From the NCBI RefSeq assembly GCF_016612535.1, contig NZ_JAENXS010000002.1, positions 682,001 to 746,000 on the forward strand: DNA of 64,000 bases, given 5' to 3'. Positions within the stretch are counted from its first letter, which is position 1. Each line of letters starts with the position of its first letter. Positions 16,041 to 25,359 of the stretch are shown here, piece by piece. Below the pieces are notes generated by a model, which was not told the DNA's origin, ran no database searches, and worked only from the letters and a program-made list of their open reading frames with translations. Made by a program: the position numbers and the translations under genes. The stretch is from Bradyrhizobium diazoefficiens (GTDB lineage Bacteria > Pseudomonadota > Alphaproteobacteria > Rhizobiales > Xanthobacteraceae).

Positions 16041-17882
16041 CTATCTAATCAGGGCGGGCCCCTGGTCCGGTAGTGCGACGTCGATGACGCGAAACTGCAC
16101 GCGCTCGGCGCCCTGATAGCGATCGACCGACATGGAGCCCGCGACATGCAGTTGCTGGCCGCGATTGGCCACCAATGCATTTCCGAGTTTCTGACCGATC
16201 GAACGGAACGCGATGCCGTTGACGATGGCACCGTCGCCGGATTTGAAACGCAGCCGCAGATGCGCCTGTCCGACCTCGTCGGCAAAGACGAGCTGATGCG
16301 CCGGCAGCGCCAGCACGGGCTCCGGATTACCGCTGCCGAACGGACCCGCGCGATTAAGCGTGGTTGCAAGCTCGGTCGTCACTGCACGTGCCGAGATCGC
16401 ACCGTCGATATAGAGCTCGTTGACATGGCGCGCCTCGGCGACATCGCGCGCCAGCGCGTTTTCGAGATGGGCGCGGAATTCAGCGAGCTTCTCTTTCCGC
16501 AGCGTCACGCCGGCAGCCATCGCGTGGCCGCCGCCCTTGAGCAGAATGCCGTCGGCGACCGCCTGTCGCACCGCCTTGCCGAGATCGACGCCCGTAATCG
16601 AGCGGCCCGAGCCGGTGCCGATGCCGCCGGGCTCGAGCGCAATCGCGAAAGCTGGCCGCGAAAACTTCTCCTTCAGGCGGGAGGCGACGAGGCCGACAAC
16701 GCCGGGATGCCAGCCTTCGGAGGCCGTGACGATGACGCCGAGCTTGTCCTCCAGCCCGATCGAGGCGAGCGCTTCGGCCTCGGCCTGCGCCTCCGCGGCC
16801 TGCTCGATGACGCGACGCTCGCTGTTGAGGCGGTCGAGCTCGGCCGCGATCCGCGCGGCTTCGACGCTGTCGCCTTCCAGCAAGAGCCGTACGCCGAGAT
16901 CGGCGCGGCCGATACGGCCGCCGGCATTGACGCGCGGCCCGAGCATAAAGCCGAGATGCCAGGCCTCCGGCGGGCCATTGAGCCGCGCCACGTCCATCAG
17001 TGCGGTGTGGCCGACATGATCGCGGCGCCGCATCGCGATCAGCCCTTTGGCGACGAAGGCGCGGTTGAGGCCAATCAACGGCGCGACGTCCGCGACCGTG
17101 CCGAGCGCGACGTGATGCAGCATGCCGAGCAGATCTGGCTCGGGCATCTCCGCCGTCCAGAAGCCGCGCTGACGCAGTTCGCGATTGACCGCGACCAGCG
17201 TGACCAGCACCAGGCCGACGGCGGCGAGATGGCCGAGGCCAGAGAGATCGTCGAGCCGGTTCGGATTGACCAGTGCGTCGACCTCCGGCAGCTCCGTACC
17301 GGCCTGATGGTGGTCGATCACGACGACGGACTGGCCTAACCGTTTCGCCTCCGCCAGTGGCTCGATGCTGGTGGTGCCGCAATCGACGGTCACGAGCAGC
17401 GTGGCGCCCTTTGCCGCAAGCCCACGCACGGCTTCGACGTTGGGGCCATACCCCTCGAAAATGCGGTCGGGAATGTGGATCAGCGGATCGAGCCCGCAAT
17501 GGCGCAGGTGCCAGGCGAGCAGCGCCGCCGAGGTGGCACCGTCGACGTCGTAATCGCCGAAGATCGCGACGGTCTCGCCCTTCACTGCTGCGTCGGCGAT
17601 GCGCTTCGACGCGGCTTCCATCTCCGTCACGGTGAACGGGTCCGGCAGCAGTTGTCGGATGGTCGGATCGAGGAAGTCGGCGACAGCGTCGATGTCGACA
17701 CCGCGCCCCGCCAGCACCCGCGCCAGCAACTCCGGCAGCTGATGACGCTGCACGATGGCGAGCGCCTTGGCCGCGCCGCGCGCGTCCAGCCGATCGCGCC
17801 AGAGGTTGTCCGTGAGCGAGCGCGTCACGCCCAGGAAGGCCTGGGGCATTTCGACGGGCAAGGCGGTGGCGGGCGGCGTCAT
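16041..17882 (-). CDS. recJ: single-stranded-DNA-specific exonuclease RecJ
   Basis: 613 residues from the ATG at 17880-17882; a TTG at 17921 would give 13 more. The DHH phosphoesterase motifs are in order: FGDYDVDGATSAAL (motif I), TVDCGTTS (II), VVVIDHHQ (III), the later LGPRVNAGGRIG and the DHHA1 domain GGGHAMAAGVTL, followed by the C-terminal OB domain. RecJ degrades single-stranded DNA 5' to 3' in recombination and mismatch repair. Length and motifs are typical. Ribosome binding site is weak for either start. Confidence 0.95.
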   Translation of the reverse strand: MTPPATALPVEMPQAFLGVTRSLTDNLWRDRLDARGAAKALAIVQRHQLPELLARVLAGRGVDIDAVADFLDPTIRQLLPDPFTVTEMEAASKRIADAAVKGETVAIFGDYDVDGATSAALLAWHLRHCGLDPLIHIPDRIFEGYGPNVEAVRGLAAKGATLLVTVDCGTTSIEPLAEAKRLGQSVVVIDHHQAGTELPEVDALVNPNRLDDLSGLGHLAAVGLVLVTLVAVNRELRQRGFWTAEMPEPDLLGMLHHVALGTVADVAPLIGLNRAFVAKGLIAMRRRDHVGHTALMDVARLNGPPEAWHLGFMLGPRVNAGGRIGRADLGVRLLLEGDSVEAARIAAELDRLNSERRVIEQAAEAQAEAEALASIGLEDKLGVIVTASEGWHPGVVGLVASRLKEKFSRPAFAIALEPGGIGTGSGRSITGVDLGKAVRQAVADGILLKGGGHAMAAGVTLRKEKLAEFRAHLENALARDVAEARHVNELYIDGAISARAVTTELATTLNRAGPFGSGNPEPVLALPAHQLVFADEVGQAHLRLRFKSGDGAIVNGIAFRSIGQKLGNALVANRGQQLHVAGSMSVDRYQGAERVQFRVIDVALPDQGPALIR

Positions 17883-18166
17883 GACAAGAAGCTGGCTGTT
17901 GGGAACTCGGGACCCGGACAATTACGGATGTCCGGTCGCTGGCTGAAAGAGATTGGCCGGCAATCCCCGGCGATTTGCAACGGCCGGGCCGCACAAAGCG
18001 GTGGATGGCCGCCTGACTGGCGGGAGTGACTACCATTTGGGCATTCCGCCGAACAGCAAATTAAGCAGGCGTTAGGTTGAATCCTAGAAAAAGACTCGTA
18101 TTCGATCTGTAAGTGATTGTTCCGGGTTCGTTGCAGATCAGGCCTCATTGCCAAGGGAAGTCCCCG

Positions 18167-19243
18167 ATGTCTGCTGCGCTGGGTCTGAAAACCAAGCCGA
18201 CCACCGCCGAACCCGCCGACGACGATTCCGATATCTCCGCCCTGATCAATCGTCTGACCGCGGAGGTCAACCAGATCGCGGTCGACAAGACCAAGTCGAT
18301 CCAGCAGATCACCAACCAGATGAAGATGCTGGCGCTGAACGCGCTGATCGAGAGCTCGCGTGCCGGCGCGCAAGGCGCGGGCTTCGCGGTGGTGGCGCAG
18401 GAAGTCCGCGCCGTCGGCCAGCAAGTCGAGACCATCGCCCGCGAGCTCGAAAGCCAGTTGACGAAGCGCACCGGCGATCTCGTCTCGTCGATCGATCGCA
18501 TGAGCCAGCGCTCGCGCGGCGAGCGCATGATGGACTTGTCCTTGAACGCGATCGAGCTGATCGACCGCAACCTCTATGAGCGCACCTGCGACGTGCGCTG
18601 GTGGGCGACCGATTCCGCCGTGGTCGATTGCGCGGCCTCGCCTGCTCAGGCGGCGGTCACATACGCTTCAGAACGGCTCGACGTCATCCTCGGCGCCTAT
18701 ACCGTCTATCTCGACCTCTGGCTCTGCGACCTCGACGGCAACGTCATCGCCAATGGCCGTGCCGACCGCTTTCGCGTCGTCGGCCAGAACGTCGCCCACA
18801 CCAAATGGTTTCGCGAGGCGAAAACCCTGCGCTCCGGCGACGACTATGTTGCCGGCGACATCGAGAGCCAGCCGCTGCTCGGCAATGCCCACGTCGCAAC
18901 CTATTGCGCCAGCGTCCGCGCCGGCGGCCAGGCCAACGGCGCCCCGGTCGGCGTGCTCGCCATCCATTTCGACTGGGAGCCGCAGGCACGTGCGATCGTG
19001 CAAGGCGTGCGCGTCGGCGACATGGACAAGGCCCGCGTGCTGCTGGTCGACTCGCATTTCCGCGTCATTGCCGCCTCCGACGGCCAGGGCATCCTCAGCG
19101 AGCGCGTTTCGCTGTCGCTCAATGGCCAGCGCTCCGGCTGCTACCGGGACCGCTCCGGCACGATGATCGCGTTCCATGCGACGCCGGGCTACGAGACCTA
19201 TCGGGGGCTCGGCTGGTACGGTGTCATCGTTTGCGCGGCCTGA
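18167..19243 (+). CDS. soluble MCP-tip protein with C-terminal Cache-like sensor
   Basis: 358 residues from the ATG at 18167 (AGGGAAG at 18154-18160). Residues about 20-95 match the hairpin tip of methyl-accepting chemotaxis proteins (MKMLALNALIESSRAG and GFAVVAQEVRAVG), which contacts CheA/CheW. From about residue 130 comes a Cache-like region (WWATDSAVVDC, DLWLCDLDGNVIANGR, WFREA, DYVAGDIE). There is no signal peptide or membrane helix, so it should be cytosolic. The order, signalling tip first and sensor last, is the reverse of ordinary receptors and the tip is short. No che genes are near. Confidence 0.75.
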   Translation: MSAALGLKTKPTTAEPADDDSDISALINRLTAEVNQIAVDKTKSIQQITNQMKMLALNALIESSRAGAQGAGFAVVAQEVRAVGQQVETIARELESQLTKRTGDLVSSIDRMSQRSRGERMMDLSLNAIELIDRNLYERTCDVRWWATDSAVVDCAASPAQAAVTYASERLDVILGAYTVYLDLWLCDLDGNVIANGRADRFRVVGQNVAHTKWFREAKTLRSGDDYVAGDIESQPLLGNAHVATYCASVRAGGQANGAPVGVLAIHFDWEPQARAIVQGVRVGDMDKARVLLVDSHFRVIAASDGQGILSERVSLSLNGQRSGCYRDRSGTMIAFHATPGYETYRGLGWYGVIVCAA

Positions 19244-19450
19244 GGCTCGAGCCGGTCTGCCCGTTCGAACCCAAACCTTGAAAACAACCCCATGCACAGT
19301 AGCAGGGGGGTTGTCTTCATGATGCTTGTCGTTTTCGATCTGGCGGGACGAAAAGCAAGCCCGCGATTTTCGCGTATTGCCGTTTGACACGTCGGGCAAA
19401 ACACCGGCATTCTGCGATGATGGCGTCGTTCGCAAGCGAGGCGCAGAGCG

Positions 19451-20437
19451 CTAGGCTCCGACGATATCGTCCCCGGCAGTCTGAATGGATGCGATTCCGA
19501 GCGTCTGCGACGGACGCTCACCGAACATCGCAAGATAGTATTGCGAGAACCGGCCGAGCTCGTAGAAGCCCTGCTGCATGGCGACGGCTGCCACGGTCGT
19601 CGATCCGGGCGCGCTCTGGTGCAGGATGGAATGAACGGCGCACAGCCGCTTGTGCCGGAGGAAGCTGGCCGGACCGAGGCTGAACACCTCCTGAAAGGCG
19701 CGATGAAGAGTACGTCGCGACACGCCCATTGCCGCGCAGATCTCCGACACATGCACCGGGCGGGTGCCGGCTTCGTCGAGATATTCCTCGACCCTGCGGA
19801 TCAGCCGCCTTGCGGAGGGCAGCCAGCCATTGTCGTCGGGCGGTAGCGACGACATGACGTTGGCCGCCATGCATTCGACGATCGATCGTTTCCAGAAATC
19901 GGCGGTGGATGGTGTCAACCCGCCGCTGTGCGTGCACAGATGCGACATGATCCGGACCAGACGGCGTGATGCAATCGCCCCGGTCTCCAGATCTGCCCGG
20001 AAATGGCCGCGAATACGCCAAGTGTCGGGGTCGCTCAGCCTCGCCTCGCCGCCAAACAGCGAGGTGACCTCGTCGAGGTCGAAGCGCATGGCAGCATAAG
20101 CGGAGCCGCCGTGAAACACGCCATCATGCTCGAGCAGCGGCGGAATGACGAGCACGTCGTTGAGCTGCATGTCGAACGACCAGTGAGCAACGCGATCCTC
20201 GGCCGTGAGCAGCATCCCGATGATCAGCTTGTCGTCGCTAGCGACACGCTGCGTGCGCATGCCGACGTTGAAGGTGCCTATGCTGAGCGAGAACTCGCCG
20301 ATGCCAATGTGCGACAACGTCCCGCGCAACCGCCCACGGCCGAGCTGCATCACGTCGACATGCGAGCCGTGAACGGCTCGGTGAAGACCTTCAAAACCGT
20401 CCAGCTTTCGCGAATCAACCAGAAGGAATTGCCCCAT
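19451..20437 (-). CDS. AraC-family transcriptional regulator
   Basis: 328 residues. An N-terminal ligand-binding-like region (about 1-215) is followed by the AraC DNA-binding domain with two helix-turn-helix units: VHVSEICAAMGVSRRTLHRAFQEVFSLGPASFLRHKRL, then the second within TTVAAVAMQQGFYELGRFSQYYLAMFGERPSQTL. It is divergent from the formylglycine-generating enzyme gene across about 500 bases, so it is a candidate regulator of that locus; no operator is evident by eye. Confidence 0.88.
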   Translation of the reverse strand: MGQFLLVDSRKLDGFEGLHRAVHGSHVDVMQLGRGRLRGTLSHIGIGEFSLSIGTFNVGMRTQRVASDDKLIIGMLLTAEDRVAHWSFDMQLNDVLVIPPLLEHDGVFHGGSAYAAMRFDLDEVTSLFGGEARLSDPDTWRIRGHFRADLETGAIASRRLVRIMSHLCTHSGGLTPSTADFWKRSIVECMAANVMSSLPPDDNGWLPSARRLIRRVEEYLDEAGTRPVHVSEICAAMGVSRRTLHRAFQEVFSLGPASFLRHKRLCAVHSILHQSAPGSTTVAAVAMQQGFYELGRFSQYYLAMFGERPSQTLGIASIQTAGDDIVGA

Positions 20438-20936
20438 GGTTGTACCCTGTTACTGAAGCGCGACAATTCTACGGCAGCCAGCAACGAAATACCACCACAA
20501 CGCGAGATGGGTGCGATCAGCGGACTTCGCGTTTTAGGCAAATCATGGCCGAATTTGACGCGAAGTTTGCGCTTGATCGCACTGCGGATCGAGGAGTTTG
20601 CGAGATAGCGCGTTAGGTCTTACCCGCCAGTTCTGCGTACTGGCACAAACTGCACATCACAGTCGGTCGATCTTCGGATACCTTTGCAACCTCAGCGATA
20701 TCGATCAAACGCGCTCTGCGGATGGCAGAGCGCACGCGGCAAGTGTTGCTGCGTGCTCGAAAGCGTGCGCGCAAAGGAAAGAGATGTTGACGCAATGCGG
20801 CGTCGTCTTCTCGCCAAAGCGCCAAAAAGAGGGGACCAGACAATGCATCCAACGTGCAAGGCAATGTGCCGTCGTCGAGATCAACCAAAGCCTGCGTCAT
20901 AGCAACAGGTGGAACGCGCGTATCGGAGTTTCCATC
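20438..20936. other. intergenic region between AraC and FGE genes
   Basis: A 499-base non-coding stretch. Frames remain open through it but show no conserved motifs or supported starts, including the in-frame extension upstream of the FGE gene. A GGCAC..TGCAC pair near 20642 has the wrong spacing for a sigma-54 promoter. It presumably holds the divergent promoters. Confidence 0.5.
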
Positions 20937-21950
20937 ATGTTGCGGGCGGATATGGATCACTGCGAGTGGTTGCCGGATGATGTGAAGACCGGCGAGATGG
21001 TCTTCATTCCCGGCGGTACTTTTCGCATGGGATCCGACCATCATTATCCGGAAGAAGCGCCGAGCCACCGCGTCTCGGTCGACGGCTTCTGGATTGATCG
21101 CACGCCGGTCACGAACCGGCAGTTTAAGCAATTCGTCAGCGCGACCGGTCATGTCACCGAAGCGCAGATCGTTCCCGACCCGAACGACTATCCGGGCGCA
21201 CTAAAGGAGATGCTCTACGCGGGATCACTGGTGTTCTCGCCGCTGCCGCGCATCAACGATCTCACCGACTGGAGTCAGTGGTGGTCCTTCATGCGCGGCG
21301 CCAGCTGGCGCCATCCCTACGGCCCCGGCAGCAACATCGGGGGTCTCGACGACCACCCGGTCGTGCACGTCTCCTATAGCGATGCGGCGGCCTATGCCGG
21401 CTGGGCCGGCAAGGATTTGCCGACGGAAGCCGAGTGGGAGTTCGCCGCGCGCGGCGGCCTTGAGGCCGAGGAGTTCGCCTGGGGCGATGCGCTGATGCCG
21501 GGCGGAAAGCACATGGCCAACATCTGGCAGGGAAACTTTCCTGTCCAGAATCTCGGCGAGGATGGGTACGAGCGTACCTCGCCGGTCATGGCCTTCCCGC
21601 CGAACGGCTACGGCCTCCACGACATGATCGGCAATGTCTGGGAGTGGACTTCCGACTGGTGGTCAGCCCGGCACGCGGCTGACGCCGCAAAGCCCTGCTG
21701 CATTCCGAACAATCCCCGCGGCGGCCGCGAGGAGGCGAGCTACGACGCGCGCCAGCCGGACATCAAAATTCCGCGCAAGGTCCTGAAGGGCGGCTCGCAT
21801 CTCTGCGCACCCAATTACTGCCGCCGCTACCGTCCCGCCGCGCGCCATGCCGAGCCGGTCGATACCTCGACCAGCCATGTCGGCTTCCGCTGCGTTGTAC
21901 GCATGCCTCTCGTCATTCACCGCGAACAAGAAGGATCTGCTGCAACATAG
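20937..21950 (+). CDS. formylglycine-generating enzyme (sulfatase-modifying factor) family protein
   Basis: 337 residues from the ATG at 20937. It has the FGE-sulfatase fold from residue 20 (MVFIPGGTFRMGSD, DGFWIDRTPVTNRQF, LPTEAEWEFAARGG, DMIGNVWEWTSDWW). The catalytic pair C290 and C295 lies in the diagnostic motif GGSHLCAPNYCRRYRPAARH, closely matching true FGEs that oxidise a Cys in sulfatases to formylglycine with oxygen and copper. Many family members lack these cysteines. No sulfatase gene lies in the window, so the client is encoded elsewhere. There is no signal peptide, consistent with cytosolic action. Confidence 0.9.
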   Translation: MLRADMDHCEWLPDDVKTGEMVFIPGGTFRMGSDHHYPEEAPSHRVSVDGFWIDRTPVTNRQFKQFVSATGHVTEAQIVPDPNDYPGALKEMLYAGSLVFSPLPRINDLTDWSQWWSFMRGASWRHPYGPGSNIGGLDDHPVVHVSYSDAAAYAGWAGKDLPTEAEWEFAARGGLEAEEFAWGDALMPGGKHMANIWQGNFPVQNLGEDGYERTSPVMAFPPNGYGLHDMIGNVWEWTSDWWSARHAADAAKPCCIPNNPRGGREEASYDARQPDIKIPRKVLKGGSHLCAPNYCRRYRPAARHAEPVDTSTSHVGFRCVVRMPLVIHREQEGSAAT

Positions 21951-22054
21951 GGAAGAACACCTGGCTGACCTTCGCGATCTCGCCCGCGGCGCCGGAACCG
22001 GCGTCCACGAGGCCGATCGTTCGAAAGTATTGGCGGAGGCATCACGCAGCCCCG

Positions 22055-24160
22055 ATGACCGGAGAGAGAACCAGCAAGCGCGCATTTCGCATCGCCTTCC
22101 AGACATCGATCATCACTGTGTTCGTAAGCGTGGTGCTGCTCGTCGGCCTGACCCTGGTCTATCTCAGCTTCGCGCGGGTGACTGTCATCACCAGAACAGC
22201 GGCGAGAAGCTTCATCGAGAAGGTCGCGCAGTTGGGCGCCGACCACGTCGACGAGCAGTTCAAGAACGTCCGCGACAATCTCGACATCCTGTCCGGCCTG
22301 CCGTCGATTCAGGAAGCCGATATCGCGGATAATGCGCGGCTCTACAGCCTGATGGCGGCGATGCTGCGCAACAACAAGCGGCTGTTCAATCTCTATGTCG
22401 GCTACGAAGACGGCTCATTCATCGAGATGGACGTGATCGACCGCGCCAAGCCGGCGTTCAGGGCGAGCCTGATGATCGATCAGGATGCGGCCTTCCGGCT
22501 GGTCGTGATCTCGCGAACGGCCAGGGCCGCGCCGGTCACGCAATATCTGTCCGAAAATCTCATCCAGGTGGCGGAGGTCGCGGGACCCGCCGGCTATGAC
22601 CCGCGGCAGCGGCCCTGGTATGTCGAGGCGTTCAAGAACGACAAGACGCTGCTGACGGGCCCTTACGTCTTCTACGCCACGGGCGAACCCGGCTACACGC
22701 TCCGGACGCCCCTGAAGGAGGGACGCCGCGGTGTCGTCGCCGGCGACGTGCTGCTGAACCGGTTCGAGGACATGCTGGCGCAGCAGAAGCTCGGCCAATC
22801 GGGGCTTGCCTTCCTGTTCAACGATGCCGATCGCATCGTCGGCCATCCCGAGATGAACCGCCTGATGGCGGAGATCCCGGAGCGGCAGGACGATCTGCCG
22901 CAACTCGGCGCGCTCAAGCTGCCCGCATTGGTGCCAATCATCCGGTCCTGGCGCGACGGCGGGCCGGCCCAGCAATTCTTCGACGATGCCGCGGGCCGGA
23001 CCTATATCGCGGCGGTCCACCGTCTCGATACGGCCGGCTCGGCCAATGTCCGGCTGGCGATGATCGCGCCGCTCGACGAATTCTACGCCCGCATCATCAG
23101 CGAGCGGCGGACATTGTTCGCGCTGGCGTTGGCCTTCGTCGGCGCCACGCTGCCGTTCGCGTTCTGGCTGGGATCGTTGATGGCGCAGCCGCTGCGCAAG
23201 CTCGTCGAGGAGACCGACGCGATCCAGCGGTTCGAGATTGCGGAGCGTCCGCGCATTCATTCTGTCATCGCCGAGATCGAGGAGCTCGGGCGCTCGGTCT
23301 TCACCATGCGCAGCCTGGTTCGCAGCTTTGCAAACTTCATCCCGCGCCCGATCGTTCGGCAGCTGATCGAGACCGGCTCGTCGCTCCGCCTCGGCGGCAG
23401 CAGGCGCGAAGTCACGGTGCTGTTCACGGATGTCGCCGACTTCACCGCTAAGACCGAGCGCGCCGACCCGTCACAGGTGATGATCTACACCTCGCGCTAT
23501 TTCGCGGCGCTCTCGGACCAGATCATGCGGCACCAGGGCACGGTCGACAAATATATCGGCGATGCCGTGATGGCGCTCTGGAATGCGCCGGTGGATGATC
23601 CCGACCACACCCTCAACGCCTGCCACGCAGTTCTCGCATGTCTCGCGGCGAACCAAGCCCTGAACCAGGAGTTCCGGCGCGAGGGCTGGCCGCCCTACGA
23701 CACGCGCTACGGCCTGCATGTCGGCGATGCCGTGATCGGCAATGTCGGCTCCAGCCACCGGATGAACTACACCGCGCTCGGCGCCGCCGTAAATCTCGCA
23801 TCGCGGCTCGAGGGCCTCAACAAGAACTACGGCACGTGCGTGCTGGTCAGCGCCGCCGTGCGCGCACGTGTCGGCCACAACTTCCTGTTCCGCAGCGTCG
23901 ACAGCATCACCCCGAAGGGATTTGCCGAGCCGATCGAGGTCAGCGAACTGCGCGGCGAGCTTGCACTCGCCAGCGAGACCGAGATTGTCATGTGCCAACG
24001 CTGGGACGATGTTTTTGCATCAATTGCGCGGAATGGCGCTGCCGAGACCACCCTGGTCCGGCTTTCCGGCTTCCTGCACGACTATCCCAAGGACGGCATT
24101 GCAGAATTTCACGCCCGGCGTTTTCGCGCGGCGGCCCGGAATACGGGAGCTGCGGCATGA
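22055..24160 (+). CDS. membrane adenylate/guanylate cyclase with extracytoplasmic Cache domain
   Basis: 701 residues. Membrane helix at about 15-38, a periplasmic double-Cache-like domain to about 350 (YVGYEDGSFIEMD, RQRPWYVEAF, TGPYVFYATGEPGYTLRTP), a second helix (LFALALAFVGATLPFAFWL), a HAMP-like linker, then a class III nucleotidyl cyclase domain (VTVLFTDVADFTAKTE, GTVDKYIGDAVMALWNAP, YGLHVGDAVIGNVGS, LGAAVNLASRLEG). The two metal-binding aspartates are present. It makes cyclic AMP or GMP in response to an outside signal. It lies 104 bases after the FGE gene on the same strand and may be co-transcribed. Confidence 0.92.
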   Translation: MTGERTSKRAFRIAFQTSIITVFVSVVLLVGLTLVYLSFARVTVITRTAARSFIEKVAQLGADHVDEQFKNVRDNLDILSGLPSIQEADIADNARLYSLMAAMLRNNKRLFNLYVGYEDGSFIEMDVIDRAKPAFRASLMIDQDAAFRLVVISRTARAAPVTQYLSENLIQVAEVAGPAGYDPRQRPWYVEAFKNDKTLLTGPYVFYATGEPGYTLRTPLKEGRRGVVAGDVLLNRFEDMLAQQKLGQSGLAFLFNDADRIVGHPEMNRLMAEIPERQDDLPQLGALKLPALVPIIRSWRDGGPAQQFFDDAAGRTYIAAVHRLDTAGSANVRLAMIAPLDEFYARIISERRTLFALALAFVGATLPFAFWLGSLMAQPLRKLVEETDAIQRFEIAERPRIHSVIAEIEELGRSVFTMRSLVRSFANFIPRPIVRQLIETGSSLRLGGSRREVTVLFTDVADFTAKTERADPSQVMIYTSRYFAALSDQIMRHQGTVDKYIGDAVMALWNAPVDDPDHTLNACHAVLACLAANQALNQEFRREGWPPYDTRYGLHVGDAVIGNVGSSHRMNYTALGAAVNLASRLEGLNKNYGTCVLVSAAVRARVGHNFLFRSVDSITPKGFAEPIEVSELRGELALASETEIVMCQRWDDVFASIARNGAAETTLVRLSGFLHDYPKDGIAEFHARRFRAAARNTGAAA

Positions 24161-24255
24161 GCCTCCGCCGTCAGCCGCCGGCGATTGCTGCGTGGCGGCG
24201 CTCGGGGTCAACAAGCCGGCCTCGGCGCAATCGGCCTTCGCGACCGGCGCGTGCA

Positions 24256-25266
24256 TCATCCGCCGCCCTCCACGAACGTGACCGGCGTCCCTTTCGCGAC
24301 GCTGGCTGCGACGCGTTCGGCATCCCAATTGGTGAGACGCACGCAGCCGTGCGATTGTCCCTTGGAGATATTTTGCGGCGACGGCGTGCCATGGATGCCA
24401 TAGCCGTCGGCGGACAGGTTGATCCACATCGTGCCGACTGGATTGTTCGGGCCGGGCCTGATCTTGAAGGGTTTTCGGGAATGTACGCCCTTGAAGTGAT
24501 AAGCGGGATTGTAGCGGTAGGTTGGATTGGGATCGATCTCGGTGACCTTCAGCGTGCCCGAGGGCGATGGCTTCTCCTCGCTTCCGACGCTCGCCGGATA
24601 GAAGCCGATCAGCGCATTCGACTTGTCGAACAATTTTACGGTTTGCCGCGCCTTGTCGATCTCCACCCTGTCGGCCTTGGCAGGCGCGGCGTTTCCGCCG
24701 TTGCTCGTGTCGACGACAGCGATGGACTCGCCGGCGTGGTCGAAATGGCGTCCGGGATTGAGCGCCGCCAGCAGCTGTTCGCTCATGTGAAATTTCTCGG
24801 CCAGCGCTTCGCGCGGACTGGTGTAGCCGAGTTTCGGGATGTCCTTCATGTTCTCCATCTTGGCTGGAAGCTTGTGCAAAAACGGGCCCGCGACGTCCTT
24901 GTCGGTGATGGTATAGGTCGCCGTCAGCGGCCGACCGTCCGCCTGCAGAGCCTTCCAGGCATCATCCGTCAGCTCATCCGAACTCGGCAATTGCCGTGCT
25001 TCCGCGTAGGCGCGCAGCGCTTTCTTTGCGTTCTCCCCGAATTTGCCGTCGATCTCGCCCGGCGAGAAGTGGGCCCTGTCCAGCAGGACCTGCAGACGCA
25101 CGCCTGCCGGGGTCGACTTCTCCTTTGACAGGGTCTTCTTCGAAGGCTCGGCGGAAGCGATCGCGGCCGCGTCCATTCCGGCAGCGAGCGCTGGTGCGGC
25201 CGTCAATGCGAAGAACGCGACGGCGAAGACGATTCTCACCGCCGCGCGTGGCACCTGCTCGGCCAT
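24256..25266 (-). CDS. L,D-transpeptidase (YkuD/ErfK family)
   Basis: 336 residues from the ATG at 25264-25266 (GGAG eight bases upstream). Signal peptide (IVFAVAFFALTAAPALAAG), a peptidoglycan-binding-like domain (LQVLLDRAHFSPGEIDGKFGENAKKALRAY, about 50-90), then a YkuD domain with the catalytic motif IHGTPSPQNISKGQSHGCVRLTN, including the nucleophilic Cys near residue 312. It forms 3-3 peptidoglycan cross-links or attaches proteins to the wall. It is convergent with the cyclase gene. Confidence 0.92.
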   Translation of the reverse strand: MAEQVPRAAVRIVFAVAFFALTAAPALAAGMDAAAIASAEPSKKTLSKEKSTPAGVRLQVLLDRAHFSPGEIDGKFGENAKKALRAYAEARQLPSSDELTDDAWKALQADGRPLTATYTITDKDVAGPFLHKLPAKMENMKDIPKLGYTSPREALAEKFHMSEQLLAALNPGRHFDHAGESIAVVDTSNGGNAAPAKADRVEIDKARQTVKLFDKSNALIGFYPASVGSEEKPSPSGTLKVTEIDPNPTYRYNPAYHFKGVHSRKPFKIRPGPNNPVGTMWINLSADGYGIHGTPSPQNISKGQSHGCVRLTNWDAERVAASVAKGTPVTFVEGGG

Positions 25267-25359
25267 GTTCCAGCTCCGACGTGGAGACATTCGTCGGGAA
25301 GCAACTCGGCTCCACGGCGGAAGTTTCCAGTTTTTCCTGACAGGGCGCGCCGGTCCAGG

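Noticed and set aside
16146..17339. 397-codon open frame opposite recJ
   Set aside because: It is an antisense shadow: composition is low complexity, no motif is seen, and recJ on the other strand is complete.
20641..20655. TGGCAC...TGCAC resembling a sigma-54 promoter ahead of the FGE gene
   Set aside because: The GG and GC elements are eight bases apart instead of ten.
20598..20936. N-terminal extension of the FGE protein
   Set aside because: The extension has no motif or supported start and family homology begins after the ATG at 20937.
22415..23260. 281-codon open frame opposite the cyclase gene
   Set aside because: Shadow frame in GC-rich DNA with no recognisable domain.
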